Source: a virus
Virus record (IMG/VR): IMGVR_UViG_3300033153_004168
Location: 1 to 20,106 of that record
Strand: one strand, 5' to 3'
Length of the DNA: 20,106 nucleotides
The stretch's first letter is position 1, and each line of letters starts with the position of its first letter. The translations under genes and the position numbers were made by a program. Positions 13,471-20,106 of this stretch are shown in pieces. The notes beneath the pieces were generated by a model. The model made no database searches. It worked only from the letters and a program-made list of their open reading frames with translations, and was not told where the DNA came from.

Positions 13471-14732
13471 TAGGACGTCAAGACCTTAACAACTGATTGG
13501 CCTTGGATAAAGTTAGGGTTTACGATTCCGTTCGAACTGGCGATTTCTTCACCGCGAAACGAATCACCGTAAACTTCATTTGCCACCGCCCAAACGGGAA
13601 CGGTATCACCAATTGAAAGGTCGACTTCGTCCGGCAACTGGCCGTTCTGTCCGTCCAAGTGGTCAAGCGTAGAGCTTCGAAGGTCAACAAGGGCGTTGCG
13701 TTGCGCCGCGTCGCGATTGATAGAAGCGTTTTCGATTTGCTGGCCGAATGCTTCCAATATGGAAATCTTGCGATCCTGAACCGCATTTGACGATTCGTAA
13801 TCTTGTTGAACGGTAATATTCGCCATTTGAGACAAGAGCAAGTTGCGATAGCCATCACGGACCGCTTGATTGTTGTCGTCCTGCAATAGACGTTGAACCG
13901 TGTTCAGGTTTACAATCTTACCGATATTATCGACATTTGCGCCGAATATTGAATTAAAGGCGTTGTAAGCGTCGTCCAGATTTTCGCTAGGCCATACGTC
14001 GCGCAATTCTGCAAGCATTGTATTCGTATTTTCGAAGAACAATGTCGGGTCGCTCATGCTATCCTTAAGCCCTTCTTGGTAGTCTGAAAAGATGCGAACG
14101 AATTCGTCCAATTCTTCCCCGTTTTGCTGAACGCTTGAAATTACAATTGCGATTTCATTATTGAAGGTTTCCGGAATTTGAACCGTTTCTTCAATATTTA
14201 CGTCGGGATCGTTCAAGCCTTCGCCTGAATCGGGCGACACTGGCGCGAAATTGGTCTTCGTTCCGGCTTCCTCAATAACTGCCGTTTGGGTTTCTGTCGA
14301 TTTCTCTTGCGCGGTTTCCTGCGTGTTAATCGTGACTTCTGGAAATAGTTCTTCGCCAGCCTCGACAAAGGTTAATTCAAGGCTTTCCATCCCGCCAACG
14401 CTATTCGAAAAGGAAACCGAACAACTTTGCGGTCTTACGCGTCGCTTTCCAAGGGTAGGCAATACCAATGTCCCAACGGACGGGTCGTTTTCGATTGCTT
14501 CAATCAGTTCGTCCCGTGTCTGGAAATAATCTTGGCCTTGAACGGTTCTTTCGTCAACGAATGCGGTAAACGTGTAAGTCCGCCCCATTCTGCCGACGTC
14601 TTCCGTATATGGCGTATTTTTAAAGGGTTGGTCGTGCATTGTGACCCGACGCCCGAATTGCATAGACGACGAATCGACGTTGAACGATTTACCCCGAAAA
14701 CTTGCCCTTTGTATTTTGTCGCGCCAACTCAT
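13470..14732 (-). CDS. DNA circularisation / tail protein, Mu gpN-like
   Basis: The N-terminal 125 residues of this 420-residue protein carry the DNA_circ_N pattern: 'WRDKIQRASFRGKSFNVDS', 'FGRRVTMHDQPF', 'PYTEDVGRMGRTYTF', and 'RDELIEAIE' before 'GTLVLPTLGKRRV'. In Mu the protein is a tail component, and the family name comes from work suggesting a role in circularising or protecting DNA. The rest is acidic and helical, with a Thr/Glu/Gln-rich linker at about 135-170. It lies between the tape measure and the hub, as in Mu. Confidence 0.87.
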   Translation of the reverse strand: MSWRDKIQRASFRGKSFNVDSSSMQFGRRVTMHDQPFKNTPYTEDVGRMGRTYTFTAFVDERTVQGQDYFQTRDELIEAIENDPSVGTLVLPTLGKRRVRPQSCSVSFSNSVGGMESLELTFVEAGEELFPEVTINTQETAQEKSTETQTAVIEEAGTKTNFAPVSPDSGEGLNDPDVNIEETVQIPETFNNEIAIVISSVQQNGEELDEFVRIFSDYQEGLKDSMSDPTLFFENTNTMLAELRDVWPSENLDDAYNAFNSIFGANVDNIGKIVNLNTVQRLLQDDNNQAVRDGYRNLLLSQMANITVQQDYESSNAVQDRKISILEAFGQQIENASINRDAAQRNALVDLRSSTLDHLDGQNGQLPDEVDLSIGDTVPVWAVANEVYGDSFRGEEIASSNGIVNPNFIQGQSVVKVLTS

Positions 14733-14734
14733 AA

Positions 14735-16318
14735 TTAAAAGATTCTTGGGGTTATTTGGCCGGTTTCTACGGTATCGACCTTTGTTCGTCCGGTGCTGTC
14801 AGACATAACGCTTGCTTCAGTGGCGCCGGTTGAAGCGTCAACATTGCTTGAAATCTGAATATTATTATTAACGACGGGCGCTTGCGCTGGTGCAACAATC
14901 GGGCTTGCCGTTACGGCGGCGGCGGCTGCTACGGCGCCACCCCTTGCGGCGTCGCCCCCTTCTGGACCTATCCCCAATTTGTCAGCCAAGAAGGCGCCAG
15001 CCTTCAATGAAAGCTTAACAACTTGCCCCAACATTCTAAGCGGAACGGCCATTGTCTTGACCATAAAGGCCGCCATTTGGCCGACAATTCGCCCAATCTC
15101 CTTGAAGCCTTCGCCGGTTTCAGACTGGACGCCCAAAAGCTCAAAAAGAATATCAAGCAAGGGCTTCATTGCTTCCCAAATCGCCTTAACTTCTTCAAAA
15201 ATTGGCTGCATACCTTCAATAAATCCGTCCCAAAAACCCAATAAAAACGTTTTAATCGGCTTCCAGAATTTCCAAACTAGGAAGGCAACAAAAGCAATCG
15301 CGGCACCAATCAATAGAATCTTTGGCAATAGTGGCAAAAGGGCTACAAGCATCGCTTTAGCTGCAACCAATACCGAAGTTTTCAACATTGTAACGGCAAT
15401 TGCAAGTTGCCCGACTCCGATTAATATTGGACCAATTGCGGCGGCAATTCCGGCCATTACGACGATAATCGTATTCACCGAATCGGGTAATTTGTCCATG
15501 AAGGTCAAAATCCTTGATATTACGATAAGCACTTTTTGAGCAACGGGAATCAATACTTTGCCCAATTTCTCGGCAACGCCTTTGATTTGTTCCTGAAATA
15601 TCCGGAATTGGTTGGCAAGCTGGTGTTGCGTCCGGTTGAAGTCGCCGACGGCTGCTTTGTTGCGCTCGGTAACAATTGCCAGCGTCGCAAGGGCTTTCGC
15701 TTGCTGTTCTGTCAGGTCGACGCGCTCGGCCATAATATCGGCAGCCCTTTCTTGAACTTCGGCTTCCAATACTGCCGTCTTAAACGTTTCCTTGAGCATT
15801 TCACGTTCACCAAGCAACGCTTTCGTCAAGGATTCGGCGGCGCGTTGCGTCCCGCCCTGCACGTTCTTGAACGATGCGACGTCGCCAGATAGGCGAACAA
15901 CGCTTTCAGATAGCGAAAGAGCCTCTTTCTTGGACAATCCCAAGCCGGTCAACAAGTCACCGGTATTCGAAAGCAATTCTTGGCTTGTGGACGCTGCCAG
16001 CTTGAAATCGCGGGACAATCCCCCGACCGCGTCGGCGCCTTCCTTTTCAATGCCCTTGAAGACTTCGCCGAACTTGTTCGCGGTTTCTTCCGCGTCGCTT
16101 GCGAGCTTCAAGGATGCGCCACCGGCTGCCAGAATAGGCAAGGAAACGAAAGCCGACATTTTTTGACCGGCGCTTTTCGCCGCATTGCCGAATTTCTTCA
16201 ACTTTGCTTCGCTCTTTTCGATGGAATTCGACAACTTCATAAAGTTGCGTTGCATCTTGCCAAGCTTGGGCGACAAGCCGTCGATCAGCTTTACTTTTAC
16301 TTCAACTGCTGCGGCCAT
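14735..16318 (-). CDS. tail tape measure protein
   Basis: This 527-residue protein has the tape-measure layout. It begins with 'VKVKLIDGLSPKLGKM' and a helical, Lys/Ser-rich N-terminal region. A central helical zone rich in Ala/Gln/Glu follows ('LTEQQAKALATLAIV', about 202-216), then hydrophobic segments at about 283-310 and 318-349. Another helical part precedes a low-complexity Ala/Gly-rich C-terminus. Its length sets the tail length, and at the usual rise per residue of an extended helix it predicts a tail of roughly 80 nm, on the short side. Membrane-like segments of this kind are thought to help DNA cross the inner membrane. The start codon directly follows the stop of the chaperone extension. 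Confidence 0.9.
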   Translation of the reverse strand: MAAAVEVKVKLIDGLSPKLGKMQRNFMKLSNSIEKSEAKLKKFGNAAKSAGQKMSAFVSLPILAAGGASLKLASDAEETANKFGEVFKGIEKEGADAVGGLSRDFKLAASTSQELLSNTGDLLTGLGLSKKEALSLSESVVRLSGDVASFKNVQGGTQRAAESLTKALLGEREMLKETFKTAVLEAEVQERAADIMAERVDLTEQQAKALATLAIVTERNKAAVGDFNRTQHQLANQFRIFQEQIKGVAEKLGKVLIPVAQKVLIVISRILTFMDKLPDSVNTIIVVMAGIAAAIGPILIGVGQLAIAVTMLKTSVLVAAKAMLVALLPLLPKILLIGAAIAFVAFLVWKFWKPIKTFLLGFWDGFIEGMQPIFEEVKAIWEAMKPLLDILFELLGVQSETGEGFKEIGRIVGQMAAFMVKTMAVPLRMLGQVVKLSLKAGAFLADKLGIGPEGGDAARGGAVAAAAAVTASPIVAPAQAPVVNNNIQISSNVDASTGATEASVMSDSTGRTKVDTVETGQITPRIF

Positions 16319-16519
16319 TTAAAAAGATTCCTTTTGTTTGTCGATTTCCCTTCTTACGTCTTCAACGGTTTTACGGTGAAGTTCCCAAAAGTATAATAAA
16401 TCAGAAACTTCCCATCCGTCAATAACAGAAGGGCAAATGCCCGCGCCTGAGAAGTCGCCTTGAGCCATAAGCCCCCGATAAACATCATCGAAGGCCGCGC
16501 CCAACTCTAAAGTTGGGGC
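16319..16519 (-). CDS. frameshift extension of the tail assembly chaperone
   Basis: These 66 codons are translated only if ribosomes slip -1 at the heptamer 16519-16525, joining them to the first 113 residues of the upstream chaperone to give a product of about 179 residues. The frame stays open back to about 16600 but lacks a plausible start there. The stretch 'FFAPTLELGAAFDDVYRG' crosses the junction. The extension ends immediately before the tape measure ATG. Paired short and long forms of this kind are known in lambda (gpG/gpGT), Mu and P2, where the long form binds the tape measure during tail assembly. That role is inferred here from position and mechanism. Confidence 0.82.
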   Translation of the reverse strand, partial: APTLELGAAFDDVYRGLMAQGDFSGAGICPSVIDGWEVSDLLYFWELHRKTVEDVRREIDKQKESF

Positions 16520-16525
16520 AAAAAA
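16500..16525 (-). promoter_or_regulatory. programmed -1 frameshift site: slippery heptamer and hairpin
   Basis: On the minus strand, T-TTT-TTG (16525-16519) is in phase with the chaperone reading GAT-TTT-TTG. Slipping one base back keeps pairing at the two sites (TTT, and TTT for TTG). A 7-bp hairpin begins 1 base later: CCCAACT (16517-16511), loop TTAG, AGTTGGG (16506-16500). The zero-frame stop lies in its loop and last stem base. The heptamer is 4 codons before that stop. The spacer is shorter than the usual 5 to 9 bases, so the hairpin may act only partly, or only the inner pairs may form. Confidence 0.83.
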
Positions 16526-16857
16526 TCCAAGATCACCGCCTTCGCTTGCTCGTAGTCTTCTAAGTCGAGCTTGTTTGCATCGTCTTTTCCAAGACCGCAA
16601 AGGCGTTCAATCCACTTGCAAATTGTATCGTCGCAAATATCAACCAACTGTTCGCCCTGCTTCAAGCGTATGCTGTAAGCTGAACCGATTTGGCGAATAT
16701 CCTTAACCGCTACTTTGCGGAAATCTAAAAAGTTGATCTCTTCGCCGCCGGTTGTAATAGGTTCAGCAAGACGAATTGAAACTTCCGTTCCCTTTCTGGC
16801 GTCGGGGTTTTCTTCCTTCTTATAAGAAAGAATTGCTTGATTCTCTTCGTCGCTCAT
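16507..16857 (-). CDS. tail assembly chaperone, Mu gp41-like (short form)
   Basis: This 116-residue acidic protein is of the Phage_TAC_7/Mu gp41 type. 'VSIRLAEPITTGGEEINFLDFRKVAV' shows the family's opening strands. A helical part with 'EQLVDICDDTICKWIERLCGLG' leads into the C-terminal helix. In Mu-like phages the protein guides the tape measure and tube during tail assembly and is not in the final virion. The last codons contain the slippery heptamer that lets some ribosomes extend into the next frame. It starts 2 bases after the tube gene. Confidence 0.85.
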   Translation of the reverse strand: MSDEENQAILSYKKEENPDARKGTEVSIRLAEPITTGGEEINFLDFRKVAVKDIRQIGSAYSIRLKQGEQLVDICDDTICKWIERLCGLGKDDANKLDLEDYEQAKAVILDFLPQL

Positions 16858-16859
16858 GC

Positions 16860-17231
16860 TTACGCGAGAGTTTCAACCGTTTCGCCCTTTGACTCATAAC
16901 GAAGCGACATTGTCGATTCGATTGCGTCAACCTCAACGCGGTTCACTTGGTCGCATTCGGGGAACGTTACAAGCTTACCGTTTGCCAGTTGAACGACAAC
17001 GGTTACGTCTTGGGCTTCTGCAAGCGCTTTAACGTCCAGATTTGAAGCGTCCGAAATGGTCATTTCAACGTAAGGCGTTACCGGCGTAATCTTTGGGTTA
17101 AAGTGACGGTCAACACCGCGACGAATTTCGCGTTCTTCGTTTGTGGTCGAATATTTAATATCGCCGAAGACGTCGAGCGTTTGCCCGTCGACGCGGATTT
17201 GTGCGGTTCCCCCTAGAATTTTTTTAGCCAT
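16860..17231 (-). CDS. tail tube protein, Mu gpM-like
   Basis: This 123-residue protein has the Phage_tube_2 pattern of Mu-type tubes: 'GTAQIRVDGQTLDVFGDIKY', 'EEREIRRGVDRHF', 'PYVEMTISDASNLDVKALAE', and a C-terminal 'ESTMSLRYESKGETVE'. Hexameric rings of this protein stack to form the inner tail tube inside the sheath. The length is close to that of Mu gpM. It lies directly after the sheath, before the chaperone, as in Mu. The ATG is preceded by an A-rich leader with no Shine-Dalgarno motif. Confidence 0.92.
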   Translation of the reverse strand: MAKKILGGTAQIRVDGQTLDVFGDIKYSTTNEEREIRRGVDRHFNPKITPVTPYVEMTISDASNLDVKALAEAQDVTVVVQLANGKLVTFPECDQVNRVEVDAIESTMSLRYESKGETVETLA

Positions 17232-17245
17232 TTTATTTTGATTGA

Positions 17246-18202
17246 TTAGTTAAGACGGAATTCGATCAAGCCAAGGATTTGGCGAAGCTGATTAACCAAA
17301 TCAGGCGGAAGCTTTACAGAAACCGCGTTTACGTTTGGCGCAATCTCCGCTTCGATTAGCTGCTGGAATTCGTCGACGTTCTCGAAGATTCCCAAGGCTT
17401 CCAGTTCGCGAGCAAGGGCGATACATTCGCCTTTTACGCTGCTAGGTGTTGCAACATTGGCTTGGCCTGAGATTCGCGACCCATCCTTTACAAGCTTGAA
17501 AGGTGTGGTAAAGAAAACTTGCGTCAAACGCTGGCGGTATGCCTTGCGAGCGAATGAAAGCGTAAGCGGTGTTTGCGAATCCAAGTAAGAAACGTCCGGT
17601 TGGCCCAAGTTGTTGGTTTGATAATTTGTAATGCCGCGTTCGATGAAAATGCGACCGTCTTGGGTTCTGCGATGCGTTGCAATACCACCTTTAAGGAAGT
17701 TTTCGCGTTCTGCATCGGTAAATTGATTTGTGCGGGTTCCGCCATCAATTCCAAGGATTTGTTGCGAGTGCCAAGGTAATACAGGGTCGTTTTGTGCGAT
17801 TACTGTTGCCGCGCCACAATAAGCGCCCGCCCAAGCATGAGAAGGCGAAAGGCTATCTTCGGCGCCGGACATTGTAGTTGCGAACGCTGAATTGCGGTTG
17901 TCGCCGTATGCGAGCAAGTTTGCAGCCGATTCAACAAGAGCGTTGAACGCATGGCCTTCGTATTGATTATTGCCGTCTTGGCGACCTGCAAGCCATGTAT
18001 CAAGCGCGGTCATGTTTGTAGCGTCTGTATATGGCTGAAGGATATAATCAAAGATTTCGTCGGGAACTGCATCCAAAGCGGTTTGTAATACAGGGTTTCC
18101 GGTTCCTGCTACGGTGTCCGCAACTGCGAATGTTACGCCGTCCGGTAAAGTGTCGCTTCCGCCGTCCTTTACGAGCCTTGAACAACCAAGTCTTCGGTCC
18201 AA
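17246..18202 (-). CDS. tail sheath protein, C-terminal part after frame change
   Basis: This part is 318 codons and would start at a TTG if translated alone, which is unlikely. It carries the middle and C-terminal parts of a Mu gpL-type sheath. 'LPDGVTFAVADTVAGTGNP' corresponds to the family's 'LPAGVT...GxGNP' segment. Later come 'IDGGTRTNQFTDAERENFL', 'DVSYLDSQTPLTLSFARKAY', and the ending 'LPPDLVNQLRQILGLIEFRL', which is typical. With the N-terminal ORF (182 codons) the total is about 490 to 500 residues, the normal length for this family. The join needs a -1 shift between about 18172 and 18200. Either the assembled base is wrong, or the gene is broken, or it is recoded. Confidence 0.9.
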   Translation of the reverse strand: MDRRLGCSRLVKDGGSDTLPDGVTFAVADTVAGTGNPVLQTALDAVPDEIFDYILQPYTDATNMTALDTWLAGRQDGNNQYEGHAFNALVESAANLLAYGDNRNSAFATTMSGAEDSLSPSHAWAGAYCGAATVIAQNDPVLPWHSQQILGIDGGTRTNQFTDAERENFLKGGIATHRRTQDGRIFIERGITNYQTNNLGQPDVSYLDSQTPLTLSFARKAYRQRLTQVFFTTPFKLVKDGSRISGQANVATPSSVKGECIALARELEALGIFENVDEFQQLIEAEIAPNVNAVSVKLPPDLVNQLRQILGLIEFRLN

Positions 18203-18717
18203 GCGCCTTCGTTCAATGAAACGAGTGTTACGACGTTTGAAGCAACTGAAGCGCCAAACAGAAGTTCGGGGTCCGCGTCAATTGCCGCTTCAATCGAAGC
18301 CGCGATTGTGTCGGCGGTGTCTCCGATATTAACAGGGACGCGAACGAATCGTCCAGCAACCCAAACGGAAAGGGTCGCCGCGCTTGTCGCCGTGCCTGTT
18401 ACTGTAATAGTTTTTTCTGCGTTTGTGCCGTCATCATCAAGCGCGATTGCTGTAATGGACATATTCGCATTGTTTACTAAGAAATATTCAAGCATGTCGG
18501 CCAATTGTGAACCAACGCCGAAGAACTCTTGCGCGTCCTCTTTGCTTGTTACTGTCACAACTTCGCCTTCGATTGCCGAACCTGCTGCGGTTCGTTGACC
18601 AATCGCAACGAGCTTTTCAACCTGATTTACAGAGTCAACCGCTAGGCGATTGCTAATTTCTAGGCGAACGCTCGGAAGCCTTGAATCTGTGTTTATTTGA
18701 GTGAATGGAATTGGCAT
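18169..18717 (-). CDS. tail sheath protein, N-terminal part (ends in premature stop)
   Basis: These 182 codons encode the start of the contractile sheath. 'LPSVRLEISNRLAVDS' and 'LVAIGQRTAAGSAIEGEV' match the N-terminus of Mu gpL-like sheaths, and 'DAQEFFGVGSQLADMLEYF' and 'ALDDDGTNAEKTITVTG' are also typical. The frame stops with TAA at 18171-18169, right after 'NEGAWTEDLVVQGS', where relatives continue with a strand-loop leading to 'LPAGVT'. The continuation sits in the -1 frame (17246-18202). The sequence at the crossing has no X-XXY-YYZ heptamer, so an indel in the genome or assembly is more likely than programmed shifting. The start overlaps the DUF2635 stop by one base. Confidence 0.9.
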   Translation of the reverse strand: MPIPFTQINTDSRLPSVRLEISNRLAVDSVNQVEKLVAIGQRTAAGSAIEGEVVTVTSKEDAQEFFGVGSQLADMLEYFLVNNANMSITAIALDDDGTNAEKTITVTGTATSAATLSVWVAGRFVRVPVNIGDTADTIAASIEAAIDADPELLFGASVASNVVTLVSLNEGAWTEDLVVQGS

Positions 18718-19052
18718 TATTCGTCAGTCGTTGCGGGTTTTGATTGGTGACCTTTGGCGGATTTCTTAGCCTTGGCCTTTTTTGCTGCTTTCTTTGTGGC
18801 GGGTTCTGATTCCGCCTCTTTTGAAATTTGTTCTTCTTTTTTCACTGGCGCCGCTTCCTTTTTAGTCTCTTCCTTGTTGTCGGCTTCGCGATACTGCTCA
18901 ATTTTAATTAAGCCTTGTCGTTGTTGGCGGGCTAGTCGTGTGCAAAGCCTGTCGAAAACTTCGCCGTCCTTGGAAAGCTTCTTTTTGCTGTTGTAAGGGT
19001 GATATGCCTTATCGTTTAAAGGCGTGACTTTAATTTTCGGCGTCTTTGACAT
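18717..19052 (-). CDS. DUF2635-like protein between terminator and sheath
   Basis: This 111-residue protein sits where Mu-like phages carry the small DUF2635 (gp38) gene, between tail terminator and sheath. The first 45 residues fit that family: 'IKVTPLNDKAYHPYNSKKKL', then 'DRLCTRLARQQRQGLIKIEQ', similar to the family's 'YWxRRLxDGDV' end. The remainder is a low-complexity Lys/Glu/Ala tail that is not usual for the family and is strongly basic at the end. The function of DUF2635 is unknown. A GAG lies about 10 bases before the ATG. Confidence 0.72.
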   Translation of the reverse strand: MSKTPKIKVTPLNDKAYHPYNSKKKLSKDGEVFDRLCTRLARQQRQGLIKIEQYREADNKEETKKEAAPVKKEEQISKEAESEPATKKAAKKAKAKKSAKGHQSKPATTDE

Positions 19053-19094
19053 GGCGGCAAGCTCTCATATTTGAATCAATTAATCAAGCACAAA

Positions 19095-19709
19095 TTACGG
19101 AACGTTTATATCTGTATGCGGTGGAATCGCGTCGGGGTCGACTCCGGATTGCTGCATTTCCGCATGTATATTCAATAAATCTTCGATTGCTTCGGGGAAT
19201 GTATCGCCAACTCCATTTTCAGCCGAATTGATTTCGCTTTTGATTTCAAAATTGAATTCGTGAACGTATCGTTCGCGGTCGAAGGCAAAGAAATCGTCGC
19301 CCATATACATAATTGAATGGGTGCAATAACCAAAGTCGACGTCAAAACAATCGGCAAGGGTAGAAGGGTTCATGCCAAGCATTGCTTTTAATAAGTCGAT
19401 TCTTACTTGGTGGACTTGGTCAACTGGAATTCCGCCTATTTTATCGGGCTTTCCGTTTAAAACTGCGAATACGTCCAATTGTTCAATCATGTATTGAGCC
19501 GTAATCGTTCCCGAAGATTCCGACTTGTTTTGAACCGTCGTCGGTCCAAGGGCTAAAACAATAAGCGGGGTTGGGAACTTGGTTTGGCCGTCCAAGGCTG
19601 CCGTCATATCCGCGCCGCAAGTTACGCGGGCGGGATCGCCCCAAAATGTCCCCTTTAGGGCGTTTTGAAGGTATGGTATCAAGCCAACTGTCGATTCTTT
19701 TAAAAGCAT
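19095..19709 (-). CDS. tail terminator-like protein
   Basis: This 204-residue protein occupies the tail-terminator position (Mu gp37/DUF1834-type), just before DUF2635 and the sheath. 'LLKESTVGLIPYLQNALKG', 'TPLIVLALGPTTVQ' and 'QYMIEQLDVFAVL' (about 75-87), and 'HEFNFEIKSEIN' near residue 150 fit an alpha/beta terminator fold. The protein would cap the tube and sheath at the neck end once the right length is reached. Identification rests on order plus loose pattern rather than a diagnostic motif. There is no clear Shine-Dalgarno sequence. It starts 4 bases after the neck gene. Confidence 0.7.
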   Translation of the reverse strand: MLLKESTVGLIPYLQNALKGTFWGDPARVTCGADMTAALDGQTKFPTPLIVLALGPTTVQNKSESSGTITAQYMIEQLDVFAVLNGKPDKIGGIPVDQVHQVRIDLLKAMLGMNPSTLADCFDVDFGYCTHSIMYMGDDFFAFDRERYVHEFNFEIKSEINSAENGVGDTFPEAIEDLLNIHAEMQQSGVDPDAIPPHTDINVP

Positions 19710-19713
19710 GGTC

Positions 19714-20106
19714 TTATTTTACTTGAGCTTCCGCCATTGAACGCAAAATTGCCCGCTTGACAAGTTCGCTTCCTAATTTCTCTTTTTCTCGGGCTGCACG
19801 GGTTAAAAATGGACGTCCGCCCCGATTCGGGTCTTTCTCTTCAAGGAATTTGCCGTATTTTACGTTTGTGTAAACAATGCCTTCAAAGCCGCCCGTCAAT
19901 ATGCGTTGCTTGATTGAACGCCAAAGTCGACCGGTATCAACTGCCGGATACTGCCCTTTAATGCTTGGACGGTGTAGGCGCTGGCCGCCGCGACGCCCTG
20001 ATTTTACGGGCTTTCCGGTCTTGTTCCGCTTCATGCCCATAATTGCGCGCTTCTGAATTGCGCGTTGCCATTCAATTACGGCCTTCTTTCCGTGCTTCTG
20101 GAATGA
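19714..20106 (-). CDS. HK97 gp10-like neck/virion morphogenesis protein, 5' partial
   Basis: The frame is open to the right edge of the window and contains no stop, so the ATG at 20040 is probably not the true start. Upstream of it the frame encodes a helical stretch including 'AVIEWQRAIQKRAIMGMK'. The visible 130 codons show 'QYPAVDTGRLWRSI', 'EGIVYTNVKYGKFLEE', and 'GRPFLTRAAREKEKLG'. These are characteristic of HK97 gp10-like and Mu gpG-like morphogenesis proteins (P-x-DTGxL-xxSI, Y-x-x-FLE, RPFLxxA). Such proteins act at the head-tail junction. The protein is strongly basic. Confidence 0.83.
   Translation of the reverse strand, partial: SFQKHGKKAVIEWQRAIQKRAIMGMKRNKTGKPVKSGRRGGQRLHRPSIKGQYPAVDTGRLWRSIKQRILTGGFEGIVYTNVKYGKFLEEKDPNRGGRPFLTRAAREKEKLGSELVKRAILRSMAEAQVK

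Noticed and set aside
14979-15539. Plus-strand ORF of 186 codons opposite the tape measure
   Set aside because: It shows no family pattern and lies fully antisense to a well-supported gene.
18169-18202. Programmed frameshift in the sheath
   Set aside because: The codons at the crossing (TTG GTT GTT CAA GGC TCG) offer no good -1 re-pairing. An indel is simpler.
1-20106. CRISPR array, tRNA, reverse transcriptase with diversity-generating repeats, transposase or integrase
   Set aside because: I looked for regularly spaced repeats, tRNA-like ends and the protein motifs and saw none.

Overview
The window is the tail and lysis end of a tailed-phage genome with a Mu-like contractile tail (myovirus or prophage). 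From the right edge to about position 1036, genes on the minus strand follow the Mu tail order: HK97 gp10-like neck protein (cut by the window edge), tail terminator, DUF2635, sheath, tube, tail assembly chaperone with a -1 frameshift extension, tape measure, DNA circularisation/gpN-like, gpP/gp44-like hub, gp45-like spike, gp46, baseplate J/gp47, and gp48/DUF2313. Most neighbours abut or overlap by 1 to 8 bases, often as TAATG or ATGA, so this looks like one long late operon. No transposase, integrase, terminase or capsid gene is in the window, so the way the phage replicates cannot be judged. Lipoprotein and Sec signals plus a possible spanin-like pair suggest a diderm (Gram-negative) host. 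Several genes start after A-rich leaders with no Shine-Dalgarno motif. The genus cannot be named.

The region from about 9.4 kb down to 2.7 kb is the variable fibre region. It holds a Mu gpS-like fibre, several small beta-rich proteins, another fibre, a CxxCxxCC (YkgJ-type) cysteine-cluster protein, and a protein with a tandem 74-residue repeat and a DUF4376-like tail. Two features stand out. A domain of about 100 residues occurs three times: fused to the gp48-like protein and twice as a stand-alone gene. Two adjacent genes (5520-7205 and 4944-5510) begin with near-identical Sec signal peptides, which is unexpected for virion fibres.

Between 2.7 kb and 1.0 kb, the minus strand carries small membrane proteins (holin-like, lipoprotein/o-spanin-like, and TM-plus-coiled-coil/i-spanin-like). 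The last gene is a stand-alone CheY-like receiver with every phosphorylation residue intact.

The plus strand from 1 to 1154 holds a truncated coiled-coil protein, an unrecognised small protein and a lysozyme-like protein. The lysozyme-like gene converges on the receiver gene, and their coding ends overlap antisense by 119 bases. Lysis functions are therefore split across the two strands, with the signalling protein at the junction.

The sheath gene is interrupted by a -1 frame change with no obvious slippery site. The tail-chaperone pair, by contrast, has a textbook slippery heptamer followed at once by a hairpin.
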